A DNA stretch of 64,000 bases, taken from NCBI GenBank assembly GCA_963556495.2, contig OY747721.1, positions 33,946,349-34,010,348 of the forward strand, in the 5' to 3' direction. Below are positions 23,010-34,657 of this stretch, one piece after another. The DNA comes from Valencia hispanica. Taxonomy: Eukaryota > Chordata > Actinopteri > Cyprinodontiformes > Valenciidae. Every line of letters starts with the position of its first letter. Positions within the stretch are counted from its first letter, which is position 1. A program made the translations under genes and the position numbers. The notes under the pieces are model-generated. The model ran no database searches. It had not been told where the DNA came from and was given only the letters and a program-made list of their open reading frames with translations.

Positions 23010-24395
23010 GGACTTTGAGAGGTCTAGGGTCAGGAAAAGGGCAGCTAACAGCTCTGCAGACCCCTCACATCCTGGACACAAACTGATTAGACTTTACTTT
23101 CAGGTCAGTGCTACAGAGCACTATTTGCTAAAACAATTTGCCCCAGAAACAGTTTATTTCCCTGGCTGTCTTTATGAACAATACTTAACATTCAGGGTGC
23201 CCAGATCAATGCTATGCATATTTGCACTTATTCAACCTTGTCTTCAGCTTTTATAAACACTGTTCATATATTTACATTAAAAATGTAGTCAGTCACTTGG
23301 CAAATAAAGTCAATTTGGATTGTGATTCAGATAAATAATCCCCTTTAAGATTGTAATTCAACCATCAGTATCAAAAATAAGCATACAAAACAAGAACTTT
23401 AACTTAATCCCTGGAAATATCGGCTATTGAGCTGGTGGCTCCAATTTAGTAGCATCTTACAAACAGGAAAAAAAATCTATAATAGAAAATGCACAGGACA
23501 AACTGCAGTTAACAAGCTGAAATAGTAAGCGGATGGAACTCTTTGTCTGGAATTAATTTAGACTTTGGGGGATTTTTGAAATGATGTGTCTGGGAAGATG
23601 ATGGGAAGTAGTGTGGGTTTACAGTGTGCACCTAACTGTAGACAGCTGCTAAGTCTATTCTTTTTAATTGTCACCAGGTTCTCAAAAGTTGTTTTTGTCC
23701 ATTTAATGCCCTCAGGGTAGAATATAAATGTTTTTACACATTCTTGGAAGATTTTTCAATTTAAAACCTTTGCATTATTCTCTTTCATTAATGTTTAAAC
23801 AACGCAGATTAAAAAGACCAATACAACCCCGGTCTCTTAACCTTGCAACATTCCCTTCTGTCTTTTGTTTGATTTCTTACTTTTTTTGGGGGGTGGGGGG
23901 GGAGATTTATTTTTTTTCCCGAGGTTGGACATATCTTTGCTTGCAAGATGTCTTGAGATAATTTTAACATCAAGGACGTCCTTTTGATTTTCATTCTTTC
24001 GTTTCAGGTACATGACACTCATTGCAATTCTTCTTTTAAATAGAGGATGTCGCTGCAGATAAAATCAGCCTGAATTTAACAACAGTTAGCTGAAGAAGAA
24101 TCAATATAGGAAGTGCATTCCCAACAAAACTCTAGCAAAGAAGTATTTTCCAAGAGTTTTAACATTTCATCTGCAAATGATTGAGACAATAAAGCGGATA
24201 TATGGTACACATATCTAACCAAACATTATGATATACCCTTGAAGCATATCGCACAAAAATTTGATCAGATCGATTAGACTTTAGTTTGGAGTAAACAGTA
24301 GGCCAAGTTAAAACACCTTAAAAAAGCTTTTGCTTTATGGCAGGTCACATTATCTTGCTTTAACAGGCCACAACCATCAGTTTAAATAGTGCATC
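23010..24395. other. Unassigned intronic tract
   Basis: I see no gene or transposon. A T/G-rich run lies around 23881-23920. The 77-residue and antisense open frames around 23728-24022 are low-complexity. Confidence 0.45.
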
Positions 24396-24504
24396 CAGGA
24401 CCACGCTTTCCCCAGTTGGGAGAACCAGGTCATCCATTTGATTCACTGGACCTGACCACTTTCTTCCACTGGTCGACGGAGGTCAGCATGGGCACCCTGC
24501 CTGG

Positions 24505-24836
24505 TCTGTGCACTGAACATGGAGAAGCAGCTTTCAGTTTCTATGCTCCTCTAATCTGAAACAAATTTCCAGACAACTGCAAAGCTGCTCAAACACTGAG
24601 TTCATTTAAATCAAGGCTAAAAACCCATCTGTTTAAAAATGCCTTTGAGTAATGTTTTTATGTATCATATGTTTTGTGTGTTTTTCATGCTTAATTGCTA
24701 TTTTTACTTTATCCTAAATTCATGTCTGCTTTTGAGTAATTTTTTACTTTATACCCTAATCATGTAAAGCACCTTGAATTACCTTGTTGTTCAAAGTGTT
24801 CTATACAAATAAATTTGCCTTGCCTTGCCTTGCCTA
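24505..24836 (+). mobile_element. L2/Rex-like LINE 3' end with CTTGC tail
   Basis: AACATGGAGAAGCAGCTTTC and AGTTTCTATGCTCCTCTAAT encode the EKQLSVSMLL-type or HGEAAFSFYAP-type C-terminal block; TCAAGGCTAAAAACCCATCT then leads into an AT-rich 3' UTR. It ends with AATAAATTTGCCTTGCCTTG, where (CCTTG)n is the tail. It belongs to the same family as 20275-21110, in the opposite orientation. Confidence 0.75.
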
Positions 24837-24839
24837 TGT

Positions 24840-26100
24840 AGCCCCATATACAACAAACTGCTATGCACTTAGTATTCTGACACCTTTATCTCAGTAAAAA
24901 GTTTTATTTTTGCAACAGTAGTCCCCCTGTTGCTGATTTTACTTTTCTACTTTCTACTACTTTTGATACATACAGACCTTTGCAAACAGGGAACACCCAA
25001 CAAGAGCTGGAGTTTCGGACACCCTCTGACCAAGTCGCCAATTATTCATAATTTGGCCCTTGTCAAACTGTCTCTAATCTTTTACAATCACTCATAAACT
25101 TTAAGAACATATGGTTGATTTGCTGCCCAGTATATCTCACCAACTAGCAGTTGCCATGATGAAAAGAGTGCTGTTTTCATCACCTGTCAGGGGTCAAAGT
25201 GTTGTGCCTTTGCAGTTTATAGTGTTGAGCATCAGTCAGTAGTCCCTAAGACTAAGTTAAATGCAAAATACAGTTAAATACAAAAATACATTTGGAAACA
25301 ATAGACAAGCTACAAATCCCCTGAGCAATATTACAGAGATATTACGTTAATTCATCATCAGACACAGTTGCATAAACTTAAAAGTGGATGATGAATGATG
25401 TATGTCGTAAAACAGTCTTTGCAAAAACACACGCTTCCCCTGATGAGAGCCAGATGATGTTTGGTGTGCTCAGACAAGTCTAAACCACCCACCCTAATCC
25501 AGAGGGAAGAAACGGCTGAGGAGAAATGGAGTGTATTGAACAGATTGCAAAGACAAGAAGGAAATCATGCATTTATTTTTATTATTTTATTTTAAATATG
25601 AGCTAGATTTGATAATGATGTTCTAAGGAAGGGCAGTGGGACACTGACACAGAAATGAGAGGTCAGGGAAGACGGGGAAGGCCCAGCAATGTAAAGAGCT
25701 TACACGAGAAGAATCTAAAGTGCTGCTGTACAAGTGATGGGTGACAAGGACAAAATATGTTTTTTTTATGTCAATACCCTCTAATATGATGCATATGCAC
25801 TTTGTTTTATGGGGAGATCCAGAGAAGGGCAAACCTGCTGAAGAATGTAATGAGACACAAGAAGTGAACATAGATACACAAAACACACACCTCTGCAAGA
25901 CAGCTCATCTGACCTATTTTGTAGAATATTTTCTTTCGATTTCTGTTCACAAAATCACTAGTATACCTATAGTGCCTCTTGAAAATGTGCACACACCAAA
26001 TGAACATAAATATGTTAATTCTGGACTCTTAATACTGCTAATAAACATTTTTGTTTGTTTTCTGGGACCAAAGAATTATGTATGGTCTCTATTTTTTGTG
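24840..26100. other. Unassigned intronic tract
   Basis: I recognise no gene or mobile element here. The 121-residue open frame at 25741-26106 has no recognisable domain. Confidence 0.45.
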
Positions 26101-26107
26101 TTTTAGT

Positions 26108-26233
26108 ACATCCATCTACCCATCCATTATCTGTACCTGTCCATCCTATGCAGGGTTGCGGGGGGTGCCAATCTCCAGCAGTCACGGGGCGAGAGGCGGG
26201 GTACACCCTAGACAGGTTGTCAGTCCATCGCAG
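26108..26233 (-). repeat. SINE-like family copy, opposite orientation
   Basis: CATCCATCTACCCATCCATT, GCAGGGTTGCGGGGGGTGCC, GGGGCGAGAGGCGGGGTACA and CAGTCCATCGCAG match the reverse complement of the copy at 8742-8865. The CATCCAT end is the tail. I could not find a convincing target duplication. Confidence 0.75.
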
Positions 26234-26239
26234 TATACA

Positions 26240-26865
26240 ACAAAAAATATAAACCTTCTACAAAAAACCATTAGTGGAATGCCCTCTTCAGGTGAAAACT
26301 CTATACTGCACTTGAATTTGAATCAGGCATTGCTACTGGCTCAGCCAGTATGGCTGACATCAGCCCTTCCTTGTCGCTGTGGAGTATAAAAGAAAGCAGA
26401 GTCTCCACCCACACCTCCTCCACAGAACCTCCCTCTCTTTCCTCTGGTGAAGGAAGATCACGGTGAGTGTGCGTGTGATTCACAGCCCGGCGGCCATGCA
26501 GTGCGATGTGCTCTCCGACATGCTTATTCAGTGCTGGTCTTTTTGTTACCGTCTTTGCTTGAGTGACATTGGCTTTTGGTGCGTCCTGCTGGAGTGAGAC
26601 GTCGTGAGGTCTGACCCACTGAAATCTTGGGCCGTTCAGTGGGTCAAACCTCTAGAACTCGGTGGAGCTCGAGGTGTGGCATTAGGCAGTCCTTTGAGAC
26701 AGCTGAAAATCACACAGTGTGAAGCGGGCATAAGGCAAAGGAGCTCGCGTCTCTTTTGCTCTCCAACCTTCTCGCCGTCTGTGTCTCTGTGCCACTGCAG
26801 CAGTGCCAGCTGCTGTCACATGTCAATCATAGCTCAGACCACGCCCAGCTCCCCAGCGCCCGTAT
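26240..26865. other. Unassigned intronic tract
   Basis: The tract is moderately GC-rich and non-repetitive. I recognise no exon: the open frames on both strands lack domains and splice context. Confidence 0.45.
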
Positions 26866-26869
26866 GAAT

Positions 26870-27990
26870 AGACATCCTTTATCAAGTTACAAAGGAACTA
26901 ATGTTTTGTGTAGGCACCCACAATGCCCTCACAAACTGGATGGATGCTTGACCGCACTTCTTCTGAGAATTGGAGCTAATTTACTGAGGCTGGTTCCTGA
27001 CACAGATTAAAATTTTAAGCCTCAACCACAAACTTTCAATAGGATTAAGGTTGTGGCGTTCCACAAGCTTAATGTCTCCTTTTTCCAATTGGTTCATAAT
27101 TTGAGGTTAATATTAAATATTTGGAGGTAGTCTTTGTTTTCAATATTCCACCCACTTTGTGTAATAGACAAGTACTACCGACACTGAAACTGACCCTTGG
27201 AATGATAGTGCCACCACCATGCTTCTAGTTGGTACAGTGTTCTTAAGTTTTAACACAGCACTACACTCGAGTGCCAGAAGCTCGGTCATCTGGTAGGGGT
27301 TTAGAGTAGAGCCGCTGTTCCTCCGCATTAAAAGGAGCCAGTTTAGGTGGCTCGGGCACCTGGTGAGCATGCCTCTTTGACGCCTCCCTGGTGATGTGTT
27401 CTAGACACATCCCACTGGGAGGAGACCCAGAGGGGAAGACCCAGGACAAGGTGGAGGGACTATGTTTCTCGGCTGGCCTGGGAACGCCTTGCGATTCCCC
27501 AGGAGGAGCTGGCCCAAGTGGCTGGGGAGGAGGAATTCTGGGCCTCTCTGCTTATCCTGCTGCCCCTGCAACCCGATCCTGGATAAAGCAGTGGACGGAG
27601 GGATGGAAAGTTAAGATCAACCAGGTGTTGAAGAAGGACACTGATCCCAAACCTATATCAAAACTAGTTTGGAAAGGCTTCCTGAATGGGCTACCCAAAG
27701 TTAAAGGTTCATGCCAGGAAACCAGCCATACTAAATGAGCTCTACCATTTCTGATGCGAGTGGCCCTACATGCAGGAATAACTGTATGCCATTGCTCATG
27801 GCTATAAAAACTGTCTGGTATCTCTGTAACTTGCTGAAGGACATTAGGACAACCAAACACAGATGGGGTGTATGTATGTGATTGAGCTTGACTGCATAGT
27901 TTTGATCCTGTGTGAATTAAAAAAAGATTCACCATCAATCTCATCATTCCACTCTGAAAGGAGAAAGGTTCAAGTACATAATGGAAAATC
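26870..27990. mobile_element. Tc1-family relic interrupted by an RTE/Rex3-type fragment
   Basis: The left part (26870-27245) and the right part (27615-27990) look like the two halves of one old Tc1-type element. On the left are GGCTGGTTCCTGACACAGAT and ATGATAGTGCCACCACCATG; on the right are AACCAGGTGTTGAAGAAGGA and TAAATGAGCTCTACCA. Between them lies an RTE-type LINE 3' end (27270-27612). The assignment rests on remembered family sequences. Confidence 0.45.
27270..27612 (+). mobile_element. RTE/Rex3-type LINE 3' end
   Basis: Decoded across frames, the plus strand gives the remembered RTE/Rex3 C-terminal wording. GTTTAGGTGGCTCGGGCACC precedes GGAGGAGACCCAGAGGGGAA and AGGTGGAGGGACTATGTTTC (the RPRGRPR / RWRDY region), then GGCCTGGGAACGCCTTGCGA (the LAWERLG region). 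A stop and GACGGAGGGATGGA, a decayed GGATGGAT-type tail, end it. It is 5'-truncated and frameshifted. Confidence 0.75.
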
Positions 27991-27994
27991 AAAA

Positions 27995-28855
27995 ACCATT
28001 ATGACATTTATGCTGATGATGAAGTAATGTGATCTTTGTACCAGCTTTGTAAATATATCTCTCTATGTAATATGCCAGGAAGCCAATCACTTAAGTGGTA
28101 TACGTCTAGCTCCTCAGCAACTCCTTCAAAAACAAAGACAACTCAAGCTTGAAACAAGCCACACATGCTTATTGAAGCATAAGACACTAGACATAATGGC
28201 ACTCAGACTCGCCTAAAATAGAAAAGCATGCAAGGCAGCTTGGGAATGTTGGACAGTGTGGAATGTTTAACCCAGCTTGTCCTCACCTAACCTTTATCTG
28301 TCTACCTCTTGGCTTCTGTCTAAAGGTATTTCCATCTACTGCCCCCTCAGTCAGTACAGGCATCTGTCTTCTTCCAGCTACTCCACTGGATAATGTTAAG
28401 CAGGCACCATTCCTATATTTGTCAGAGAAGGAAACAGGAGTGGATAGGTGTAGCTGTATCCAATAGCTAACTGTTTGGAATCCAAACAGACTAAGTCACC
28501 ACTGCTTCTTTTTCTTTTATTTCCCTGCATTTTCATCTGAGCAAATCTCCAAAACAGCACTAAGACAGACTAAAATGTAAAGAAGAGACACATTTTGATG
28601 GAGTCTTCTCTGTTTTAATGCTTGATTTCATGCAATCAAATTTTTACTGTTGTAAAAATTTATTCTATGATAAATAATGTAGCCAATACCAATTTGCTTT
28701 GCAGGAATATTCTTGCCTCACGGCACAACAAAGAAGGAATTTTGGATGGATAAAATAAAAGAATGGATATTATCTCCAAAGTATATAGTTATTAAAAATC
28801 CCACAGTAAACTGTTAGGGTATTATAGTAAAGTAAAAGTGAATAACAGCCAATTA
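27995..28855. other. Unassigned intronic tract
   Basis: I recognise no gene or repeat. It is ordinary AT-rich intronic sequence. Confidence 0.45.
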
Positions 28856-28861
28856 GTCATG

Positions 28862-30790
28862 AAGTGTTATGCCATGTGTTGTCTGGAAGTTTGCTCCAGA
28901 ATAGAGGAGCATAGAAACTGAAAGCTGCTTCCCCATGTTTGGTTCTAATTCTAGGGATGTTGAGTAGACTGGAATTAGACCTGAGTGGTCTGGGGGGTTG
29001 GTATAGTAACAGTAGATCTTCAACATACTTTGGTGCTAAGCCATTCAATGATTTACTAACTAGTAAAAGTATTTTGAAGTCTAGTCTCTGAGCTACAGGG
29101 AGCCAGTGTAAGGACTTTAGAACTGGGGCGATGTGCTCTACTTTCCTGGTTCTAGTGAGGACCTGAACAGCAGCGTTCTGGACCAGCTGTAGCTGTCAAA
29201 TTGACTTTTTAGGCAGACCTGTGAGGACACTGTTGCAGTAATCAATCCGACTAAAGATAAAAGTATGGATTAGTTTTTCCAGGTCCTATTGCGACAACAG
29301 TCCTTTAATCCTAGAAATGTTCTTCAGGTGATAGAAGGCTGACCTTGTTATTGCCTTTATGTGACCCTGGAGGTTCAGGTCTGAGTCCATTACTACACTA
29401 AGTTTGGTGCCTGATCGTTATTTTCTAGCTGTATTAACTAAAGCTGTGTGCTGACTCTTGATCGCTCCTCTTTACGTCCAAAAGTAATTACTTCTGTTTT
29501 GTTTTTATTCAGCTGGAGAAAGTTATGCCACATCCATCCATTGATTTGCTCGATGCATTTACCTAGGGTTTGGATGGGTTCAAAGAGCTAAGTATTTCCA
29601 TACTTATGATAGTTATTCTTATTGGTCGTTATATCTGGGCTAGTGCGAGCATGTAGATATTAAATAAGAAGGGTCCCAGGATGGAGCCCTGGGGCACCAC
29701 CACATGTGATTTATGTTCGTTCTGATGAAAAGTTTCCTATTGAAACAAAGAAGTCCTGTTCTTTAGATACGACTCGAACCAGCCAAGTACTGTACCAGAG
29801 AGTCCCACCCAATTCTCCAGTTGTTCCAATAGTATATCATAATCAACACTAGCTGCGTTTACATGGACACAAGTAATCGGATTAAAAGCCTGATTGGAAT
29901 AAAAATGCTTAAAGGTAACACGCCATTCGGAATACTCTGATCCGGTCACACTCATTTGGATAAAGATTTCATTCCGATTTAGACAGCTGGGTTATGCCCA
30001 TTGTTAATCCAATCGCTGTTCATGTAAACACTTATTCCAAATGTTGGTTATTACTGCGCATGTCTGTTACATCATGCGTAGACATACATTACCTCGGCGT
30101 AAAACAACAGAGAGATTCGGATAATAATTTCACTGTGTACACAACAATAAAGGCTTGTAGATGCAAAACCGTGACCAGAAAAAAACAAAAGCACGCTCTT
30201 AAGATTTTACCGCTCCATTTTAAACACTCACAGCCATGTTTCTTTACAGCGGAAGTCTGCTACTTCTTCTTCTACAGCTGTTTCCAGTGTTTTAGATAGT
30301 TCTGCGCATGTCAAAATGATATATTCCGATCGAACATGTGGAGGATGTAAACAATCGGATTCATTTTTTCAGGGCCCCATGTACACAGTCAAATTTTAAT
30401 CCGAACTATGATCTGATTAAAGACATTTTGCACTTGTAAACGCAGCTGGTGTCAAAGGCTGCACTGAGGTCCAACAGAACCAGCACTGTGGTTCTACCAC
30501 AGTCTGTATTTATGCGAATGTCATTGAAAACCTTGACGCGGGCACTCTCAGTGCTGTGGCAAGGACGGAAACCAGGCTAAAAAACATCAAAGCAGTTGGT
30601 CATTGTTAGGAAGCTATTTAATTACTGAAACACAGTTTTTTCAATAATTTTACTAATGAATGGAAGATTAGAAATTCACCTGCATTAACATGTTGTCCAG
30701 ATTATTCTTTTTTAGCAGTGGTTTAATAACAGCAGTGGTTTAATAACCTAAAGAGACCTCTGTACTCAACCTATGCAATACATTAAAGCA
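28862..30790 (-). mobile_element. L2/Rex-like LINE fragment with reverse transcriptase, interrupted by a nested element
   Basis: The minus strand carries parts of a teleost L2/Rex-type reverse transcriptase. NGLAPKYVEDLLLLYQPPRP (28857-29048) is the C-terminal region. Further upstream on that strand is DYDILLEQLENWVGLSGTVL, followed by GWFESYLKNR (29750-29840), a conserved region of the polymerase domain. After the inserted element (29851-30447) comes the region encoding the approach to the first catalytic motif (plus-strand AAAGGCTGCACTGAGGTCCA). Multiple frameshifts make it inactive. The 3' tail appears lost at 28862. Confidence 0.78.
29851..30447. mobile_element. Non-autonomous inverted-repeat element nested in the LINE
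   Basis: The left end is AGCTGCGTTTACATGGACAC and the right end, reversed, AGCTGCGTTTACAAGTGCAA: 13 identical terminal bases and similarity beyond. The 597-bp insert splits the LINE reverse-transcriptase frame, and removing it brings the LINE halves together (TCAACACT / GGTGTCAAAGG). Subterminal ATCGGATTAAAA-like motifs recur near both ends. No protein is encoded. The superfamily is unclear because I could not read a target duplication with certainty. Confidence 0.8.
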
Positions 30791-30825
30791 GATATTGTAA
30801 GCAGAGGTCTTCCTGTCCAAAATCA

Positions 30826-31020
30826 GTGTCTGATCTCACAAGTGCTGTCCCGGAAGAAGGATCCAATACCTTCATAAAAACACTTCTTTACCTTGTAGAC
30901 AGCCTTCCAAGAACATGTGAAGCTGTTGTATCTGCAAATGTAGGGCCTGAGCACTTAAAAGACTTCGTATGTGATGCCAATATAGTTCATATGTGTAAAG
31001 GCCAATGACCAAATACACAG
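30826..31020 (+). pseudogene. Tc1-like element 3'-end relic
   Basis: TGTCTGATCTCACAAGTGCT, ACCTTGTAGACAGCCTTCCA, GAAGCTGTTGTATCTGCAAA and GGCCAATGACCAAATACACA follow the 3' end of a Tc1-like transposase gene and element that I remember from teleosts (LVDSLPR...EAVVSAN wording). Only the C-terminal part is present. Confidence 0.6.
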
Positions 31021-31024
31021 CTGT

Positions 31025-33525
31025 TAGCACTTTTGCCCTGGAGCAAGTAGGTCCTAGGTCTCTTTATACCAACACTTCTGATAGCAGATCAGGTACAATG
31101 TAAGGTTTCAGGAATAACAAATAATATTCTTAAGCTGTTTTGTGATTGATGATATTTAGTTAGTGTAAGTCATCTTGGCATTTTCCATCCCTGACCCTAT
31201 TCAATCTTTAACAAAGAATTATTACCAAAAAAACAGTAAGATTCATATGTCCTATTGGCCATTCAAATAAATCAATAGCCTGGGACATAATCAGAAGCCA
31301 TTCAGGTCATCTTTCCAGTCTCCTAAAGATAAACTGACTAGTATGATGATATTGACGATATTTAGTTTGTTTAAATAAATTGCAAAAAAAAAATTTATTT
31401 ATTTATTTATTGGTGTAAGATTATTTTATTTGTACTGTTTTCTTTTAAACATGTCAAATGAACCTTCAGAGAAATCAAACAGAAGACACAGTAATGTTAA
31501 CATCCTAATCTTGAGTCTGAATATTTCTGTAAAAACAGCAGAAAATAGCTCTGAGCAGTCAAGTTATGGATAACAAACGTCTAGGTGGTATTTGTAGCAT
31601 ATCCATTTCACCACAGGATGGTAAAAGTTAGGTCTTTGAATTCCAGGCTTACTTTCCAAAAACACCATTAAAATGGCAGATGGTCATTTCTGAGATTTTG
31701 ATCCAACGCCTAACTGTGTGAGTAAATCCTAAGCAGTTACAAAAATTGAATTAGACAAGATTTCTTCCACAAGAATTTTGTAAATTCACACAAAATTCAA
31801 CCTTACAAGCATTGAAGGCACATGTTTAACTTTAATAACTCTTAATATAATATAGACAATAGTGTCAGCATAATATCAGAACTAAAGAAAAAACACTTTA
31901 AATAGGGCAATGAACCTTCATGAAGCAAAACTGATTTCTTAATTGCCTGTAACAATATTTTTTTCTTAAACTGAGGAAAAACAAAAATAGTGATTGTCTT
32001 TGGTGATAAAATATTGCTGAAAACAGTTTTCCATTCATCTTTTAGTCTTCCTACAAGGTAAAGTCAAGTTTTTTGTGGCTTTCTATGTTGTTTGACTGAG
32101 CTAACCATAGGACTTCAGTGATGGAGCGAAAAAACACTCAACATGGGCCTCAATATTTTTTTAGCATTTTTTAAAAGATGTATTTGAGCCTGTTGTTTCA
32201 AGGCGGAGCAATTATACTAAACCCTCAAAAATTGTTTGCACAATTTTAATTTGACCGTGGTTTATCTCTAAATCCTACAGGTTCAAAATTATACACAGGC
32301 TCATATATATACATACATACATGCCCCTTGATATTTGGAGGTAACCAACTAATTCAAAAGATCTATAACAATTCTCAAAGAATAGTAGTCTGTTGTGTAT
32401 ATTTACAGTTTTTAACCCTGTGTAAATTGAAGAAAATTCTAATTTGTGAAATTCTAAGTTGTAAAAATCACTGAAGTTGTATGTTGCCTAAAAACTTCAC
32501 TGTGAAGAAGAAGCAGTTTAAACTGATGTCCAAAACGAAAACGACATTCATGCCCATGGTGAACAGTAGTAAACCTGCATTAAAGCTTTGTCAAACATTT
32601 CTTTGTTGGACAACCCTCAACTCAAAGCATAAACGGAGCAAATGAAGGCATCATTAATAGCTTACATTAAGAAAACCTATCTGGTCCCTTAAAGTTGCTG
32701 CCATCTCTTGGTCCGCCCTTTAAGGAAGCAAACCTAAGTGCACTTTGAGGACTGAAAGGACACTTTCAAGCTTTAGGGAATGAACAAGAAAGATCTGTAA
32801 CAGGATGATTAACTGGTGTAAACCGATTAACAAAACTGACAGTAGTGTGGACTTGAACACATAAACAAAACAAAACAGGAAACGTTGGGGAAAACTCTTC
32901 ATGACAAAACAAAACTACTCAATCTTGTAATTACAGCATTTCTAAATACATAAACCCAGAAACTTTAAAGGAGAGTAATTGATATTCAAGTGTGTAAATT
33001 AAACAGAAATCATCTCTTTTTTCACATCAGCAAAAATTTAATCTGATTTTCATGAGCCCAGCATCATCTACCTTCCTGTCAGATGTGATGGAGGTTTAAT
33101 TCCACTCCTAGGGGTTAGTGAACAAACTTAGTAGTTTAGGAGCTTCAAGGAGTAAATGAAGACTATAAAAACCTGAAAAAAGAGAGTAAATAGAGATTAA
33201 TAGAGCGGTGATAAATAGATCACCAATAACTAAAGAACAATACAAATTAACCCCTGTATGAACGGGATAGCTAGCTTACAGAATCAGATCAACTGTCCTT
33301 TATCCGCATTTATGTTCCATCTACTTTTTTCAATTTTCATTTCCAACACGGATGGAGACATGGAAGCATGAAACAAGAGATGGGATTTATTAAAAAACAA
33401 AAAAAGCCTGGGTAGGAAACAGCATCCCATTTAAAATGTCTTGTGGTTATTCTACTAAAAAGCAACATTTGTACAAAAAAGAGCAACACCCTGGAATAAA
33501 TGCAGCCATTCATGCTTGGGCAGCG
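31025..33525. other. Unassigned AT-rich intronic tract
   Basis: About 2.5 kb has no gene or named transposon. A (TTTA)n stretch lies at about 31394-31411 and a TATATACATACATA run at 32304-32322. Confidence 0.5.
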
Positions 33526-33912
<387 letters not shown>

Positions 33913-33914
33913 GT

Positions 33915-33952
33915 ACTATATTCATTACCTAAGTGTAGGTAATGAATATAGT
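33915..33952. repeat. Perfect 16-bp inverted repeat (hairpin) bordering the TA tract
   Basis: The arm ACTATATTCATTACCT (33915-33930), a 6-base spacer AAGTGT and the arm AGGTAATGAATATAGT (33937-33952) form an exact palindrome that can fold into a cruciform or hairpin. Confidence 0.95.
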
Positions 33953-34329
33953 TTTACAACATTGTTGCTTCTGCTTCTCCAACACACTTCATGGAGTAAC
34001 CAGTAGTGCGTCCTCTCCTGTATTACTTTAGTCACGTTTCCTTTCTTTTCGCCTCCACATCAGTGACAGGCGTCCTATCATAGTGAATGTTTCATTCTCA
34101 GTGATGGAAAGCCCTAGGTAGGTGTTTGTGTGTTAGGGGATGGTTTGGATTCTAATATTTGTAAGGTATCATTTTTTTATGAGCAGTACAGACGCAAAAA
34201 CAATACTTTCCATGTTAGCCATGCATAAACATAAGATTATTGTAACCTTGAAAACAATGATTGCAGTGAAGGTTATAGTATGTTCACGAGTTTCTAAGAT
34301 ATGTTTTAGAGTCATTTTAATGGAAATTA

Positions 34330-34655
34330 AGTTTTGATAGTTTAGTTTATTTCAATCCATAGAAAAATTAAATATTATACATGAACAAATTAAATATATT
34401 GTACAATATTGTACAATATTATACATTATACCGATACTGGGTAGAAAAGAAAACAATTACAAAACAATTGTATGACAAATCATATATTCTTATAGCATGA
34501 AAAGGAGTGGGAAGAAAATAAACTTATATAACCCCACCGACTAATTATCCTAATCAACTGCTACTACTATGTATACAATATCTAACGTATGTGATAATTA
34601 CATGCACATGTGGTACATTACCCACCATTACAATGTAAATATTTCTTTTAACACA
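34330..34655. repeat. Possible LINE 3'-UTR relic flanking the Tc1 insertion
   Basis: AGTTTATTTCAATCCATAG and AAAGGAGTGGGAAGAAAATA followed by AACTTATATAACCCCACC resemble the 3' end of a teleost L1-type repeat read on the minus strand. AT-rich sequence of similar style continues at 36277-36540 beyond the Tc1 element. This is identification from memory and weak. Confidence 0.35.
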
Positions 34656-34657
34656 TA

